A stretch of 64,000 nucleotides of DNA from Glycine soja (lineage: Eukaryota; Streptophyta; Magnoliopsida; Fabales; Fabaceae). Positions 13,201-25,367 of this stretch are shown here, piece after piece. Below the pieces are notes generated by a model that saw only the letters and a program-made list of their open reading frames with translations, was not told the origin of the DNA and did no database searches. The stretch spans positions 50,629,928 through 50,693,927 of the forward strand of contig NC_041019.1 of assembly GCF_004193775.1 (NCBI RefSeq). The letters run 5' to 3'. Each line of letters begins with the position of its first letter. The stretch's first letter is position 1. The translations under genes and the position numbers were made by a program.

Positions 13201-13247
13201 CTTTAGCAAACCAGTTCCCTATGAATAGACTTGGACAACTTCTCTAA
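10210..13247 (+). pseudogene. LRR receptor-like kinase pseudogene (copy 1)
   Basis: Decayed relative of the intact receptor kinase at 27.1-30.6 kb. Homology starts mid-LRR (equivalent to LRR 6-7 of the intact gene), so the signal peptide, N-cap and first LRRs are missing. LRRs continue with frameshifts: one base is missing near 10455, and a deletion near 10862 removes roughly two LRRs. A transmembrane segment (about 11521-11600), the kinase N-lobe with A-V-K-K, a 373-bp insertion at 11910-12282, the catalytic part (12283-12616: HRDVSSKN, S-D-F-G-T-A-K), an intron (12617 to about 12886) and the last exon ending in L-G-Q-L-L at 13247 follow. The last exon has a frameshift near 13080. The splice sites of the final intron are conserved with the intact copy, and the 3' flank to about 13545 is also homologous. 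No functional product is expected. Confidence 0.9.
11910..12282 (-). mobile_element. 373-bp insertion in the pseudogene kinase domain, LTR-like
   Basis: The segment interrupts a kinase exon that is continuous in the intact paralogue: the left side stops at ATTATAAAG (11909) and the right side resumes at GCTTTGTGG (12282). Read on the minus strand it begins TGTTGAAATATAAAC, carries a TATA-like TAGTATAAATAGAG about two-thirds along, and ends in pyrimidine-rich sequence, which fits a solo LTR. A six-base inverted match GAAATA lies at or near the two ends. No clean 5-bp target duplication was found (only AG/G), so the solo-LTR reading is an inference. Confidence 0.55.
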
Positions 13248-13554
13248 GGACTAAACTAATTCAGTATTTTGTTTTTCTTGTTTTCTTCTTTATACACCTT
13301 TTATCCTTTATCTTTTGTTGTAAGCTTGTTTGTTTTGTCATTGTAATACACCATGTATAAGTTACTAGAGGTCGAGAGTAGCTAGATTTTCCGGTTCAAA
13401 TACTAGGGCGATTGGGAGAATGAATTGGTACATTTTCTTTTCTGGGAAATCCTTGGTGTAGTGTGAGCATGCATATGTACAAGTTGTTGGTTTGAATAAA
13501 AGAAAAGTAAAAATGATTGACTTTTAAATTAGTGCCATAAAAAGTAGCCCATTT

Positions 13555-14200
13555 TGGGATGGATTGGGGTGGAAGGAGGAGATAAAAACAGTAGACAGAA
13601 AATTATAGATATGATATGTAATGTGATGGAAAAGGTAGAACAGGATAGAGAGAAACATGGGATGGAAATGAATATAATTACTCAAGAAGGAGCTAGATGT
13701 AGAAGAAAAGGGAACCTCTTCTGTCCTTTATGTAACCAGTGTGTGACTGTGTGAGGAGTCATATCAACATCTGTTTTTTCCTGTAATGTTGCATATAATA
13801 TCTGGATGAAGGTGTTACTACTGGACTGGTTTTGAATTGTCTCTGCCAATGGAAGCTAAATATCATTTTTGGGCAACATATGGGATGTGCGAGGGGGAAA
13901 AAGATGAAAAAAGTATGGAGAGTTATATGGTTGCCAGTTATATCGTCCATATGGTTCGCCAGAAATGACATTATAATTTTTAATAACAAGCATCTGGGGG
14001 TGGAGGAGCTGCTCGATCTGATTAAGTGATGTCATGGAACTGGATCTCGGAAAAGTGCAGAGAAGTTCCACTGTTCTTTTTATGATTGGTCTTTTCAACC
14101 GAATATATGCTTGAAGCAACTTTAGTGAGAATCGAAGGTAGGGAGTGGAGATATGTTGGGATTGGCACTTCATAGATGCAGGGCTGACGGTGTGTTACCT
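13555..14200 (+). pseudogene. LINE reverse-transcriptase 3' relic (zf-RVT region)
   Basis: Broken remains of the C-terminal zinc-binding region of a plant non-LTR retrotransposon. It reads L-F-C-P-L-C-N-Q near 13712-13735, then in other frames S-C-N-V-A-Y-N-I-W and W-R-V-I-W-L-P-V-I-S-S-I-W-F-A-R-N-D (about 13916-13970), followed by M-S-W-N-W-I-S-E-K. The CxxC, C...W and I-W..R-N series is typical of the zf-RVT tail. Several stops and frameshifts are present. It lies directly after the 3' flank of receptor-kinase copy 1. Confidence 0.6.
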
Positions 14201-14227
14201 GTTATAGTTTCTAGTGATATTTTGATG

Positions 14228-14520
14228 AGCACACTACAACAATTAAAACACTTTTAATGGCAAATAATTTACCTTTTAGAAGCAATATAAATAGTAGTAA
14301 AACATTCACCGACGATTTAATGGACACTTTATCCTGCTCGGTAAAACAATTACCGGCAATTATTGAGAGTGCTGGTAAAGGTCTGTTTTATTGCCGGGAA
14401 AACTGAAATATTTAGTGGCCATTAAGGAGCTGTTAAAAACAGTTTTCCATTTCTCACTCGGCCGTACACTGGCCATTATCATGGCTAGTAAAAACTGTAA
14501 CACGGATCAAAGTAACAACT
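14228..14520 (+). mobile_element. CACTA-type transposon terminal fragment
   Basis: It begins CACTACAACAATTAAAAC at about 14230, a CACTA-superfamily terminus. Short, repeated, mixed-orientation motifs around GGTAAA and GGCAAT/GGCCATTA follow, like CACTA subterminal repeats. No matching opposite terminus was found, so this is one end only. Confidence 0.45.
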
Positions 14521-14557
14521 ATTCATTACCTAACTATTTTGGTTAATAAATATAAGG

Positions 14558-15172
14558 TTGAATTAATTATTTGGTATTTATAATTTCATGATTCATATTT
14601 TTTAGTTCTTATAATTTGAAAGCGATTTTTTATTTTTTATAATTTATATTTTAATTCTTTTTTGGTCCCGTGATTTTTTTAGTCCTTATAATTTGTATCT
14701 TAATTCTCTTTTAGTCCATATAGTTTGAATATAATCTTTTTAGTTCGTATAATTTTTATTTTAATTATCTTTTAATCTTTATTATAAAAAATATATAAAT
14801 ATAATTAGATACAAATTAGCTATAAATTATTAAATATTTTTTATTATAAATTATCTTGTGATAAATTAGTTACGAATTACTTGTTAATATTTTTGCAGTT
14901 AATTATAATTGATAATGTTACTCATATTTTGATAGTAAGAACTAAAAGAAAATTAAAATACATAGTATAGGAACTAAAAAAATCACTTTCAAACTATAGG
15001 GACTAAAAGAAAATTGAAATATAAATTATAAGGACTAAAAAAATCACTTTCAAACTATATAGACTAAAAAATAATTAAAATATAAACTATAAAAATTAAA
15101 AAAAGTATTTTAAAACTATAACGATTAAAATATACATAAAACTATAGAGATCACATGAATAATTAAAATTAC
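14558..15172. repeat. Foldback (inverted-repeat) element built from short monomers
   Basis: The left half carries repeats of the type TTTTAGTCCTTATAATTTG and the right half carries their reverse complement (AGGACTAAAAAAATCACTTTC occurs twice). The whole segment can fold into a long imperfect hairpin of about 250 bp per arm. The phrase resembles an abundant legume repeat. No target duplication was identified. Confidence 0.6.
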
Positions 15173-15216
15173 AAAGTCTCACATAATTATAAAATTACAA
15201 AGTCTCACATAATTAT
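15165..15216. repeat. Tandem duplication, 26-bp unit x2
   Basis: AAAATTACAAAGTCTCACAT plus AATTAT occurs twice in direct succession, with no mismatch that I can see. Confidence 0.85.
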
Positions 15217-16185
15217 CGTATCGGGTGATAATTATCCAACCTACCTAATTGTGTATCAGGTAATATATGTGCATGTGTGTGTAACCAGTAATAGCACAAT
15301 TCTTCTATCATAAATAAGTACCTCCTAATTGTCAGCACCACATCCACAAATGGCGAACCAGTGGGAGATAATTACATCCACTCATCATTCTCGATTTCCA
15401 CTTGAACCTGAAACGTTAAGCCAAGTATATATAAATTTTGTGTGTGAATACAAGATAAAAATATTTAACATGTACTCGAGTAATTTAAAATATTTAATAA
15501 TGAAGAGTATTTAATATTTTGTTGTTATATACAACCCCAAACATATTTTTTTATGTTTTTGTAAACTATTATCCAAATAAAAAGCTAAAACTAAAAAATA
15601 TCAAAAAATGTAATGACATGGTTATGACATGACATAGCCACTATTTATAACTGTTCATGCTTCTTAGTTGAACTAACTCTATTTTAATTGAAAATGCATA
15701 ATACTGTTGATGGGATTAGAGATTTTCAAGTCACCTCATAATAAATCAATTAAAGCTTTTATCAAATAAATATATTTTGAATAGCAATAAATAAATAACA
15801 ACCAATAATTTGTAGTTCTCTGTTATATGCATTTCAATAAATATTTCAACTAGTTCCTGGTGTTCAATCTAGTAAGGCATACAGTGATAGAAGCATCAAT
15901 GAATTAAACAATGATTACCTCTGAATTTCTCCCTAGCGCATATCTTTTGCTCGATCTGTTGCCAGATCAACAACCAACATTATCCAAGCTAGCTTTGTTG
16001 GCTTGTTAAGTTTTCCATTTCCAAAACCTTAATCATCAAGATGCAAGGACAAAAAATATATGCAAGGCACAGTTAGAAATCACAATATATATATAAATAC
16101 ATTTTAATGCAGAACAAAGTAGGAAATGGTAATGAAAATATTTTAACCAAATAAACATGGAAGTAAAGAAATAAACCAAAAAGAA
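15217..16185. other. Intergenic spacer
   Basis: AT-rich sequence without a supported gene; the short frame at 15329-15514 is not recognised. Confidence 0.5.
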
Positions 16186-16845
16186 ATGTGGAAGAGGCAT
16201 TCAAAAGAGGCACAAGCCAACCGCATTAAAAAGAGGCACAAAGGCATTCTACTGGTATTGTTTCCTTGCTTGGTTGTCCTTTTATTATGTGGGATGGGGG
16301 TTTCAATGTATATTCTTTTTCAAAAAGCAAGAAAGAAAAGAGCCCAGGCTATAGAAAAGGCACAATCTGAAGAAGTGTGTTCCATAAGGGGCCATGATGG
16401 AAAAATTATGTTCGAAAATATCATTGAAGCTACCAACAATTTCAATGACAAGTATCTCATTGGAGTTAGAGGGCAAGGATCTATTTCCATGGTTGAGTTG
16501 CCTTCAGGTCAGGTTTTTGCAGTGAAGAAATTTCATTTGGAAACAGATGGAGAAATTTCAATGACAAGTATCTCATTCGAGCTTTGACCGAAATCAGGCA
16601 CTGTTACATTATAAAGCTCTATGGATTTTGCTCACATCCACGGCTCTCGTTGTTTGTTTATATGTTCTTGGAAGGGGAGCTTGGATCAAATACTATGGCA
16701 CAGAAGCAGCTGCATTAGACTGGAAAATGAGGGTGAATGTTGTTAAAGGTGTGGCCAAAGCTTTATCCTATATGCATCATGGTTGCTCACCTCCAATAAT
16801 GCATCGTGGTATATCGATCGAGAATGTTGCTAGGATGTAAGCCCT
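16186..16845 (+). pseudogene. LRR receptor-like kinase fragment (copy 2)
   Basis: A short fragment that starts just before the transmembrane helix of the receptor-kinase family (L-L-V-L-F-P-C-L-V-V-L-L-L-C-G-M-G-V-S-M-Y-I) and runs into the kinase N-lobe (I-M-F-E-N-I-I-E-A-T-N-N-F-N, G-V-R-G-Q-G-S). It breaks near 16556, where a copied filler sequence replaces part of the lobe. Homology then resumes in shifted frames (L-T-E-I-R-H, F-L-E-G, the HRD region altered to H-R-G) and ends near 16845. No LRRs, no DFG segment and no last exon remain. It has the same orientation as copy 1, 3 kb away, so both may come from one ancestral tandem pair. Confidence 0.85.
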
Positions 16846-19416
16846 ATCCATTACACACGTGACTGATTATAAGGAAGATACAGGAATTTGGAAGAAATTT
16901 TCTGTAGAATCCTGCTCAATAATCAGTTTCATGATCTTGTGTATAAGAAGTACTTCTCAGCTTAGTATAGGAAATATTGTTGTGAAATAATTGTTCTCTA
17001 AAGTATATATATGACTAGTAACAAATACATTTGTCTGTGTTACCTCCCCCTGAAAAAAGAAAGATGTAAATTAATTAGTCCTTAACAAGTTCGTAAATTA
17101 GTCCTTCCATGCATGGAAATACATAAAAAAATTACTCCCTGCGCAGTATTTGGATGTAATCATCCCTATAGTTTGTTGGTTCTATAGCCTTCCTTTTCTT
17201 ACAAAAAGCTCTTTCCAACATGTGATTAATTCCCTTTCCATGTACATACTAAGAACACAACATAACACCTTGCTTTGTGACGTGACTCAAAAATGATCCA
17301 TACTAGTGTATCAAATAATCATATATATAGCATTATGTTATTTAGGGCTAAGAGTTTTGGAGATGCCGTTAAAATTATACTATATTCACACATATTTGCT
17401 TCCTTTAGTCTGTCTTATAAGCAAGAAAAATGAAAATCTTGATACTGTTTTTGCTCGAATTTCTTCTCTTGTTTGATCGGGATAATTTACTACTAATTTA
17501 AGATAATTAACATAATAATGTTTGAAAGATGTATGCTTACAATAATTCTTTTGTTTATGCAGTAAACAAGAACATGGGTTGAGTTTTAGTAGAAGATATA
17601 GTTTTCTCATAAAAGGGCGATCGAATAACACGAAGACTATACTCATGAAAAATATATCAAAAAAGGACAGAATAAAGAAACATGAACAGGTTATTAATTA
17701 CATTTCATCATAAACTACAACAAAGCTTTAAACGTGTATTCCTTGTTCTAAACCAAAAACCTTTGGATATCATCAATGATTTGATTTGATACACCAGAAT
17801 GGATCACCATTGCAGATCACATGATCCTCAAGAGACTGAAAGGCACAAAACTAATCACGGTGAAGAAATTTAAGAGGTATATATAGCTCATGATTTTCGA
17901 ATGCTGGCTGTGACGGATTTGATCGTTTAACATTACACTATTTATAGATGAATAGAGTAAAAGATTATAATTTAGATGCAGTTTATGGTCCATGCATTTA
18001 AATTCACTGACGAGGTTTTACTCACTTCAACAACCATTCCTCCATCAATAGTACAGTGGTAGGTTGGACTCACGTACAACTACTTATTCCTCATCGCTGG
18101 ACTCTCACGCAAGTTGTTGATTTTCAATCTCAACTACCAACACAGATCAAGGTCAATACTGTTTAAACACCATGTAACAATGTAAAAATTAAACAAGGAT
18201 AGAAAGGAAACAAATTTAATTTTCATAATATATTTTCCGGTGAAAGAAATCTTGTTTCTTAACTATATGGCAACTGTTTTGATCTTATGGAACCCAAAAG
18301 CCGTTAGAAAACATCTTTAAATTACATAAGAGGCAAATGTTTGGACATGAGGATACAGGAGAATACCAAATATCAAGAACTCAAACACTCCTGTAGAATT
18401 TATAAGTGGTGCATGTCAGCATGTGGACTAATGTACTCTCAATTAATCTTGACGGCATGTATAATTGAGTATTACTATTTTTTTTCTTCTAGTAAATTAA
18501 AAAATTAAACTTGAATATATCTTACATAAAGATTGGCTAGGTCAACCATAAACAATATAATAATTTGGAACTATCTAATAATTTATCCTGTGTGTGGGAA
18601 CCTAACTAGAAAAATAACTATGTGAAATCAAATTTCAATAATAGCAGTAATGAAAAGAGCAGAAAAATCCTCTTAAAAAATAAGAGAAGAAAAATAAAAT
18701 AAATACAACTCAAGGTTTAACGTCAAAATCTTACCCTAATTAATATGAGAGAATAAAAATCATGGGACCTACAATAAAAAAAATCGTGGGACCTAGTCTA
18801 AAATAAAATTAATTGTCCCTATTAATTGCCCTTTAATTTCTTCCGTAGTTCGTACCTTTTTCTTTTTCCTCTTCCAAGACCCGTGGACCCTGGTTTGCTT
18901 TGCTGCAGGTTTTTTCCTTTTAAAGAAACAGGAGAAGAAGTAGGTATGTGAGAAAAAATCAACATTGGTTTAACTCGAAAGGAAACTGTTTGTTGTTTAT
19001 CTGTTTTAAATAAGTAATTTAGAGTTTGAATTTTAATTTAAATATGAAATGAAAGAAAAAAGACTTATTTTATGAGTATTTAAGGTTTCTAACAAAAATT
19101 AATCATTATTTTTTAATGTGAATATTTTGTACTCAATCCGGAAGAATCAATAGAAAAAATAAATTTCTTATGATACACTAGATCCAATTATTGATAGAAT
19201 GAATTGGTCTTTCATTTCTTAAAATACCCATATTTGACTAATTAACCACTCCCCGCAAGAATTTTCCTCACTCAATGTGTGCATGAACATAACTGTCCAA
19301 TCATGCATCACCAAATTCTGGATAAGGTGAAATGTTGGTGTGTGGTGATGAAGAGGATTGGTGTCTGTTTAAATCATGTCCATGATCATCTTTGAGTTAC
19401 AATCACAGATGATGGC
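16846..19416. other. Intergenic spacer
   Basis: About 2.6 kb without a supported gene. The minus-strand frame at 17386-17646 (86 codons) has no recognisable domain, and base composition is ordinary for the window. Confidence 0.5.
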
Positions 19417-19770
19417 ACTACAAGAAAATAGGTGAATAGTTTCTGACAAATCAGTTGCTATATAGATCAGCGACTAACATTTGAGTCGCTATAACCTTAT
19501 TCGCTCTTCTATTGCGCATGGTTCAGTGATTGATCTTCTACTAATTGTCCTTAGTGACTGTTTCAGTGACTGAATAGCAGTGGCTATTTCAGCAACTGGG
19601 AACAGCAACTATTACAATGACTGAATAGCAACGACTGTTTCAGTGATTGGACCTCAACAACTGATAATTGATGACTATTTCAACGAATGATCCTACCATT
19701 TGATTTAGTGTCCGGTGTTAATTAATTTAATAGCGTAAATTCAGTGACAGATTTGTTATCTCATGCAACA
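19417..19770 (+). mobile_element. CACTA-type (En/Spm-like) terminal region
   Basis: It opens with CACTACAAGAAAATAGG, a typical plant CACTA terminus. About 300 bp of short degenerate repeats on the theme AGCGACT/CAGTGACTG in both orientations follow, like a subterminal repeat array. A possible opposite end (CTTGTAGTA near 20217) is imperfect, so the right boundary is not fixed. Confidence 0.55.
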
Positions 19771-21560
19771 TTTGTTTTATTATTTTTTAATAAATTTTTT
19801 ATGTAATAAACAAGTAAAGTATACATTGTATTTATTAATACAAATTGACTAACAATAACTTCGTTTTATAAAATTTATTAAAAAATTACCAAGAATCATC
19901 TAAACAAAGTTTCAAAACATTTACAATAATAAATAATTATCTATTTATCAATAATACAACATCAATAATATGATGATGCATATCAAGTTTGTTTTATAGA
20001 ATATATCAATACAAGTATCAAAACTAATCCAAATTAAGTATCAAAACATTTAAGTAACTAAATTATCTAGATAATTACACAAAAGTATCAAGACTCATCC
20101 AAACTAAGAATCAAAACATTTACAAAATTAGTAAGAAACTAGTTATCTAGATAACTATATAAAATGTCTATCACTTCAGTAATTAAGGATAGCTAGTAGC
20201 TAGCTCGACTTTGAGGCTTGTAGTAACACCACATGATCCCGAGTTGCCCTACATGCTCCCATCTATATTAAAGTGAAACTTAACTTTTTGAAATGATTGC
20301 TATTTGTTAGGGTTAAATATAGTTTTAATCTTTTAAATTTGGATCATTTTAATTTTTTCTCCTCTAAATTTAAATTTATTTATTTAGTCCTTAAATTTAA
20401 AAATTGTTCTTTTTAATCTCTTTTCACAGTGTGTGCCAAACAAATTAAGAATTATGGATTTGCAATATGTGGTAATTTTTTATTGCTAGATTTAATTTTT
20501 AATTTAAAGTTTAAAATTTGTTTTGTGGTAATTTTAAACCGTCAGAATCAAGTAAATAATATAAAAAATGTGGTAAAGCTAAATCGTTGCCAAGCTTCAT
20601 GAGTTGCACATAGTAAATACCATTAAGCCTCACCACCTTGTAAACTAATTAATGATCCGTGTGATTTGCTTAAGAGTGTGGTACTGAACAACATTACAAA
20701 TATAACTATTTTACATTAGGTTTAGAAAGAATCTTGGGACAAAACAATGTCAAATATGAATGGTCAACAGAAAAACTCAATTTTTTGTTACTTGAGAAAC
20801 TATGAAATAATTCTTTATCCCGAATACTAATACTCAACAGACAATAATATTTCCCTATTCTCCCACACTTTGGAGGAAATAAATCCTCCCCGGATAATGG
20901 AGAAAAACTGAACTCTTCTTTGGATCCTTCTCCTCTCCCTCCTCTTTGGTCCCCTTGGGGAAGGCTATACCCATTTCAATGTTTATGATTCCTTCAAATC
21001 CATATATTGTAGTAATTAAGCAACATTTATATTATGTTATATTACATTATATTATATTATATATGAATTTATAATATATAATAATAATATCAATTGTATT
21101 AAAATAAATAATATTAAAGAGGATATATTACAATAAATTTCCATTTTTCTTTGTGTTGTACATCGTTCACCAGACAAAGCACATGATAAAAAATTGGCCA
21201 TTAACTCAAACATTATTTGTTTGTTCTTGATGTTATTGTAGTTGTCCGTACTTTAGTGTGTATTAAATGCATCCCAAAATTAACAATATTAACCATTAAT
21301 GTATGCCGATAAAAAACCACATCCCAAAAGAACTATCGATCCTTCTCCACAACTAATTGATACTTAATGTACTAGCATAGAATTACCCAAACCGCTTTTG
21401 TTTATCAATTAAGCTACCTAACACACAATTGATAAGTAAAGGCAATAATGGATTCAGATGTTGTTAAGGATTTAAGACATTGACACAATCAGTTAATCAA
21501 AATTGCAAAAATATATACTTACTGAACAACTCATTCAACTATAACTACGATAAAAAAATT
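19771..21560. other. AT-rich spacer with one legume-type dispersed repeat
   Basis: No gene is seen. Near 20308-20420 a GGTTAAATATAGTTTTAATC... phrase with repeated 'TTTAGTCCTTAAATTT' text matches the style of a common legume dispersed repeat. A simple A/T-rich palindromic stretch lies at about 21030-21080. Confidence 0.4.
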
Positions 21561-21635
21561 AGCTAGAATTGACTAAACGATGTGAAGTTATGATTGTGTG
21601 ACACGCCGCAGCAAATTAAACAGGACTGTCTAACA

Positions 21636-21808
21636 AGATCGAAGAGGGGGCCAATTGCATGCTTTCCTTTGGAATTCATGAATGATCTCAACAAGTGACC
21701 AAAGAAGCAATCACAGCAGCAAGACATAAGGAACACGTGAGAAGGTTTAACCAGAAGAGGGGGCCATGGCCCTCCTTCGGAATTCCCTAGTAGTCTCAAC
21801 AAGTGATC
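21636..21808. repeat. Imperfect direct repeat (two units about 115 bp apart)
   Basis: GAAGAGGGGGCC ... GGAATTC ... CTCAACAAGTGA occurs at 21640-21700 and again at about 21755-21808 with several mismatches. The phrase CTCAACAAGTGATCG recurs at about 24130, beside the LINE relic. Function unknown. Confidence 0.5.
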
Positions 21809-22099
21809 GTTTTTTTACTGAACTGCCAAGATAATTATATATATAAGAGCTTAAGAAAGACCATAAGATATGATCTCCCAGAAAGCCAAAATACAAGCGG
21901 GTTTATCCTCCAAGGTTAGATACATATCTCCTATTAATTACAATATAACATAGCATCAAATTAACAACCAATTTTCCATGCCTTCAATATGCATGCTGTT
22001 CGCGTCATTGTTGTCTCACGCACCATCCTACTACCAACCTCTGCAGTCTCTTTTTCTTAATCTCCTTCACTAGATCATTCCGGTACATTCCATAGATAT

Positions 22100-22390
22100 A
22101 ATGAAGCTTCAAACCCATTCCCCATATCTCGTAGCTAGCCACTGCCATGCTCTAAGTTTTGCGTTGTCAAAGACCGTGTCTACATCACGCAGCTCATCCG
22201 TGAAGACAATTGCATTTCTATGCAGCCACAAGGCCCAAATCATAGCTAACCACATCGACCACCATGCCATAGTAGAGTCTTTTCCCTTGACATTACCTTT
22301 GTTTTTGATATTTACATACAAGGGTTCACACTTGCAGCGTTTTGCATTCGATGTTCTTGAAGTAATAATTTTTTTCAATATCATGAGGAC
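22100..22390 (-). pseudogene. LINE reverse-transcriptase C-terminal relic
   Basis: A minus-strand frame of 91 codons with W-S-M-W-L-A-M-I-W-A-L-W-L-H-R-N-A-I-V-F, the block that follows the zf-RVT domain in plant LINE-type elements, then L-R-A-W-Q-W-L. It probably belonged with the zf-RVT relic at 23.8-24.1 kb on the same strand, the two being separated by a 1.4-kb AT-rich segment. Confidence 0.65.
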
Positions 22391-22399
22391 TCTACTGTG

Positions 22400-23770
22400 C
22401 GGATACTAATGTTTGGTATCAACTCTCAAATGAGTGGAAGCCTAAAGAACAAATTCTCTTATTACTTTTTAGGTCTAAAACTAGATTTTAACTTTTCTAG
22501 TTTTTGTTTAATGCGCGCCTCTTTTATTTATAATGTTAAAGAGATATGAATTTGGACCTAAAGAGAAAATATTTAAAATAATTTGATATCTTTTTATCTT
22601 TATGAAAAATAAATATTATCTCATATATTTTATTTTATTTTAAGAAGTTAGATAAAAATAATTCATAATTAATCACATGATTAATTACAATAATTATTCT
22701 CATCCCTCATACATAGCAATTGAATATTATTCTTGTTTTATGAACAACTTTCACCATTATAAAATAATATTCCTTTCTTATATATTAATTATATTTTTGT
22801 GCTAGCAAAGAATATAATAATATTTAACTAAAATATTTATTTGATTAAATTAAATTCTATAATTTAATTATCAAATAAATTATTTTCTTGTGTAAAGATA
22901 AAAACACTCGTTTGCGTGATTTTGTAGGTTCAATACTAAACCAATAGTAAATTAATCATAATTAATTTACCAATTAAGGTAGGCATCTCACAACACTTAA
23001 ATCTCAATAACATGAAGTGATATTTTTTTTCAAGAACCAATACAAGAATAATATAATATTTCTTTCTATCATTTATAACTCAGACATAACTTTAGAGTAT
23101 AATATTATTGTCAAACTCTAATAAGATTCTTTCATTGAATTGCTCTCACTATGATCTTAATTCTATCGTAGAGCTCAAATTCATTACCTAGAATTGATGA
23201 ATTACTCGTTGATTAATCATTAATTCTACAAGCATTGAATCATATAAAATATTCATTGAGCTAGCGCATGAAGGCATTAGGTGTCCGAAGTTAAAATATA
23301 ATAAATAACTTGTTAATTACTATCATAATCTCAAGTCAAAGAAAATTATTATATTTCTTCTTGAGAACTTCCTAGTGACATATCAATGTAATATTAACTA
23401 TTTCTAAATTTTAGATTGAGTCATTTCAATGATGACATCCATATATATATCATACATCATCTATGTATGTAATTTAATAAATGAGATTTATTAATCTTTA
23501 TTCAATAAAGACCATTACATATATATTGATCTTTTCAAATTATTGATGTTCTATTCACAATAATCTTACGATCAAGAATAATTCAGATTAAAATTATAAA
23601 ATACTTATTTTTTATTATCATAATCTCTATCATAATAACATATTTCTAATTTTAAAAAATTAACAAGTTAATAAAATAATAAATATGATAAAAAAATAAT
23701 AAATAATTTTTTACTTAAAATAATAAATTGGATCTTCAGCATACATATTTATTCTCAATCATTTTATCAG
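22400..23770. other. AT-rich segment separating two halves of a LINE relic
   Basis: About 1.37 kb with no coding potential. Its placement between two consecutive parts of one reverse-transcriptase tail suggests a later insertion. The start near 22409 (TGTTTGGTATCAAC) resembles an LTR or primer-site junction, but matching ends were not found. Confidence 0.35.
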
Positions 23771-23774
23771 AATG

Positions 23775-24130
23775 TGCAGGTAACACCCTAGCCTGTCCTC
23801 CATAACATCAGCGCCAGACCTCCATTGCAAAGGGACAACGAAACGTCAAATGTGAGGCCGTTTCAGGTACCAATCCACGGAACTCACAATTCAAATCTGC
23901 AAAATATTCCTCTTACTCAAATTCCCTTCACTTTCGAAGGAGCCTTGACTTGCCACATCTTTGTGCAAAAATCTGGAGAATCCAATGCTCCATCATCACC
24001 CAGCAACATGTCATATACATCTCTTACCACATACTTTAATTTTTTGGTGACATTCCTCCAATAAACTCCCACATTTGTTGTTCCAAGTCCTACGCTATGT
24101 CAACCTCCAACGCCACACGTCACCCTCCCT
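23775..24130 (-). pseudogene. LINE zf-RVT domain relic
   Basis: Minus-strand reading gives M-W-Q-V-K-A-P-S-K-V-K-G followed, across breaks, by P-E-T-A-S-H-L-T-F-R-C-P-F-A-M-E-V-W. This is the E..S-H-L.F.C...W core of the zf-RVT domain found after plant non-LTR reverse transcriptases. At least one stop and one frameshift are present. Confidence 0.6.
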
Positions 24131-24657
24131 CAACAAGTGATCGTAATGAGGCAATATATTCATTACTTAAGAGGAGGCAAGGTCATGGTCAGGATGTTGA
24201 TATCTAAGATGAGAAGAGAACTTCCCTCGTATAGGATCCATAAAAAGTTGGCTATGAAATCATTAAACATAGAATATGAATTTAATTTAACAAAATATTC
24301 ATTTATAAAATTATTTTATACAATTTCTTAGTAAAAGTGATTTTATAATATTTTAAAGTAAAAATAAATATTGTTCGTTCCTAGAATATGTAATTGTGTT
24401 GAATATTAAAATAAAGAGTTTTATGATTTATAATGATTATATCCAGCTTGATTAGGGTTGTGTTTGTTTAACGTCCTTCATTTAGAAGCTAAACATAGTG
24501 TTAACCAAATTTTTTTCTTCCTACTTCCAATTTGGCTTTGAGCTTTGTAGCATTAGATATAAGGTAGCGTACACATAACCAACACTAAAATTAATTTAGC
24601 ATTTTTGGCCGATGCTTAAAAATCGAATTTCTTGTTATGATGACACTTCCCTTATAA

Positions 24658-24705
<48 letters not shown>

Positions 24706-25359
24706 GCAAACAAAACAAGAGAAATCACCTATAATAAGAAATAGAAAGCACCAAATTGATGGAATTTCATATGCTCCCTATAAATCATATCACAATAAAG
24801 AAATTAATAGAATTTCGCCTTTCATTGACATGTTATATTAATATTAAATTATATACAAAAGATTCTTGCTAACTATAATTTCTGTTTTCTTTATAGTGTA
24901 AAATTCTTACAATGATAATACATAAAAATTAAACTCATGTAATAAAAATTTATATAATTTACATCCTAAATTAGCTCTTAATTTATTTTAAAGATTCCCA
25001 TCAACTATCATCTAAACTCATATATAAGTAAACAATGATATTATAAATTATACTTAAATATAAATAAATCTAACTAATTTTATCTTATTTAATGTTATTA
25101 TTTTTAAAACACCTTTCAATTAATTGTAATTCTATTTTTAATGATTCATTTTTATTCATGATGTATAACAAGTTTCAATGAATGATATTTTAAAAATAAT
25201 CTTATCTTTTACTTGAAATTAAAAAAATTAAATAATATCATCTAAATTTTTTAATTAATTTGAAATTAATTATATATGTATATATATAATTCCAAAAATA
25301 CATGCTAAATTAGCTTTTAACAGATTTCTATATAGTGATACAAACAATTAAAGCGTCTC
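24131..25359. other. AT-rich spacer
   Basis: No gene seen; contains a long TA microsatellite (24660-24703). Confidence 0.5.
24660..24703. repeat. (TA)n microsatellite
   Basis: About 21 TA units in an uninterrupted run. Confidence 0.95.
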
Positions 25360-25367
25360 TCTATATA

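Noticed and set aside
17386..17646. 86-codon minus-strand frame as a small gene
   Set aside because: No domain, no splice or promoter context, and composition like the surrounding spacer.
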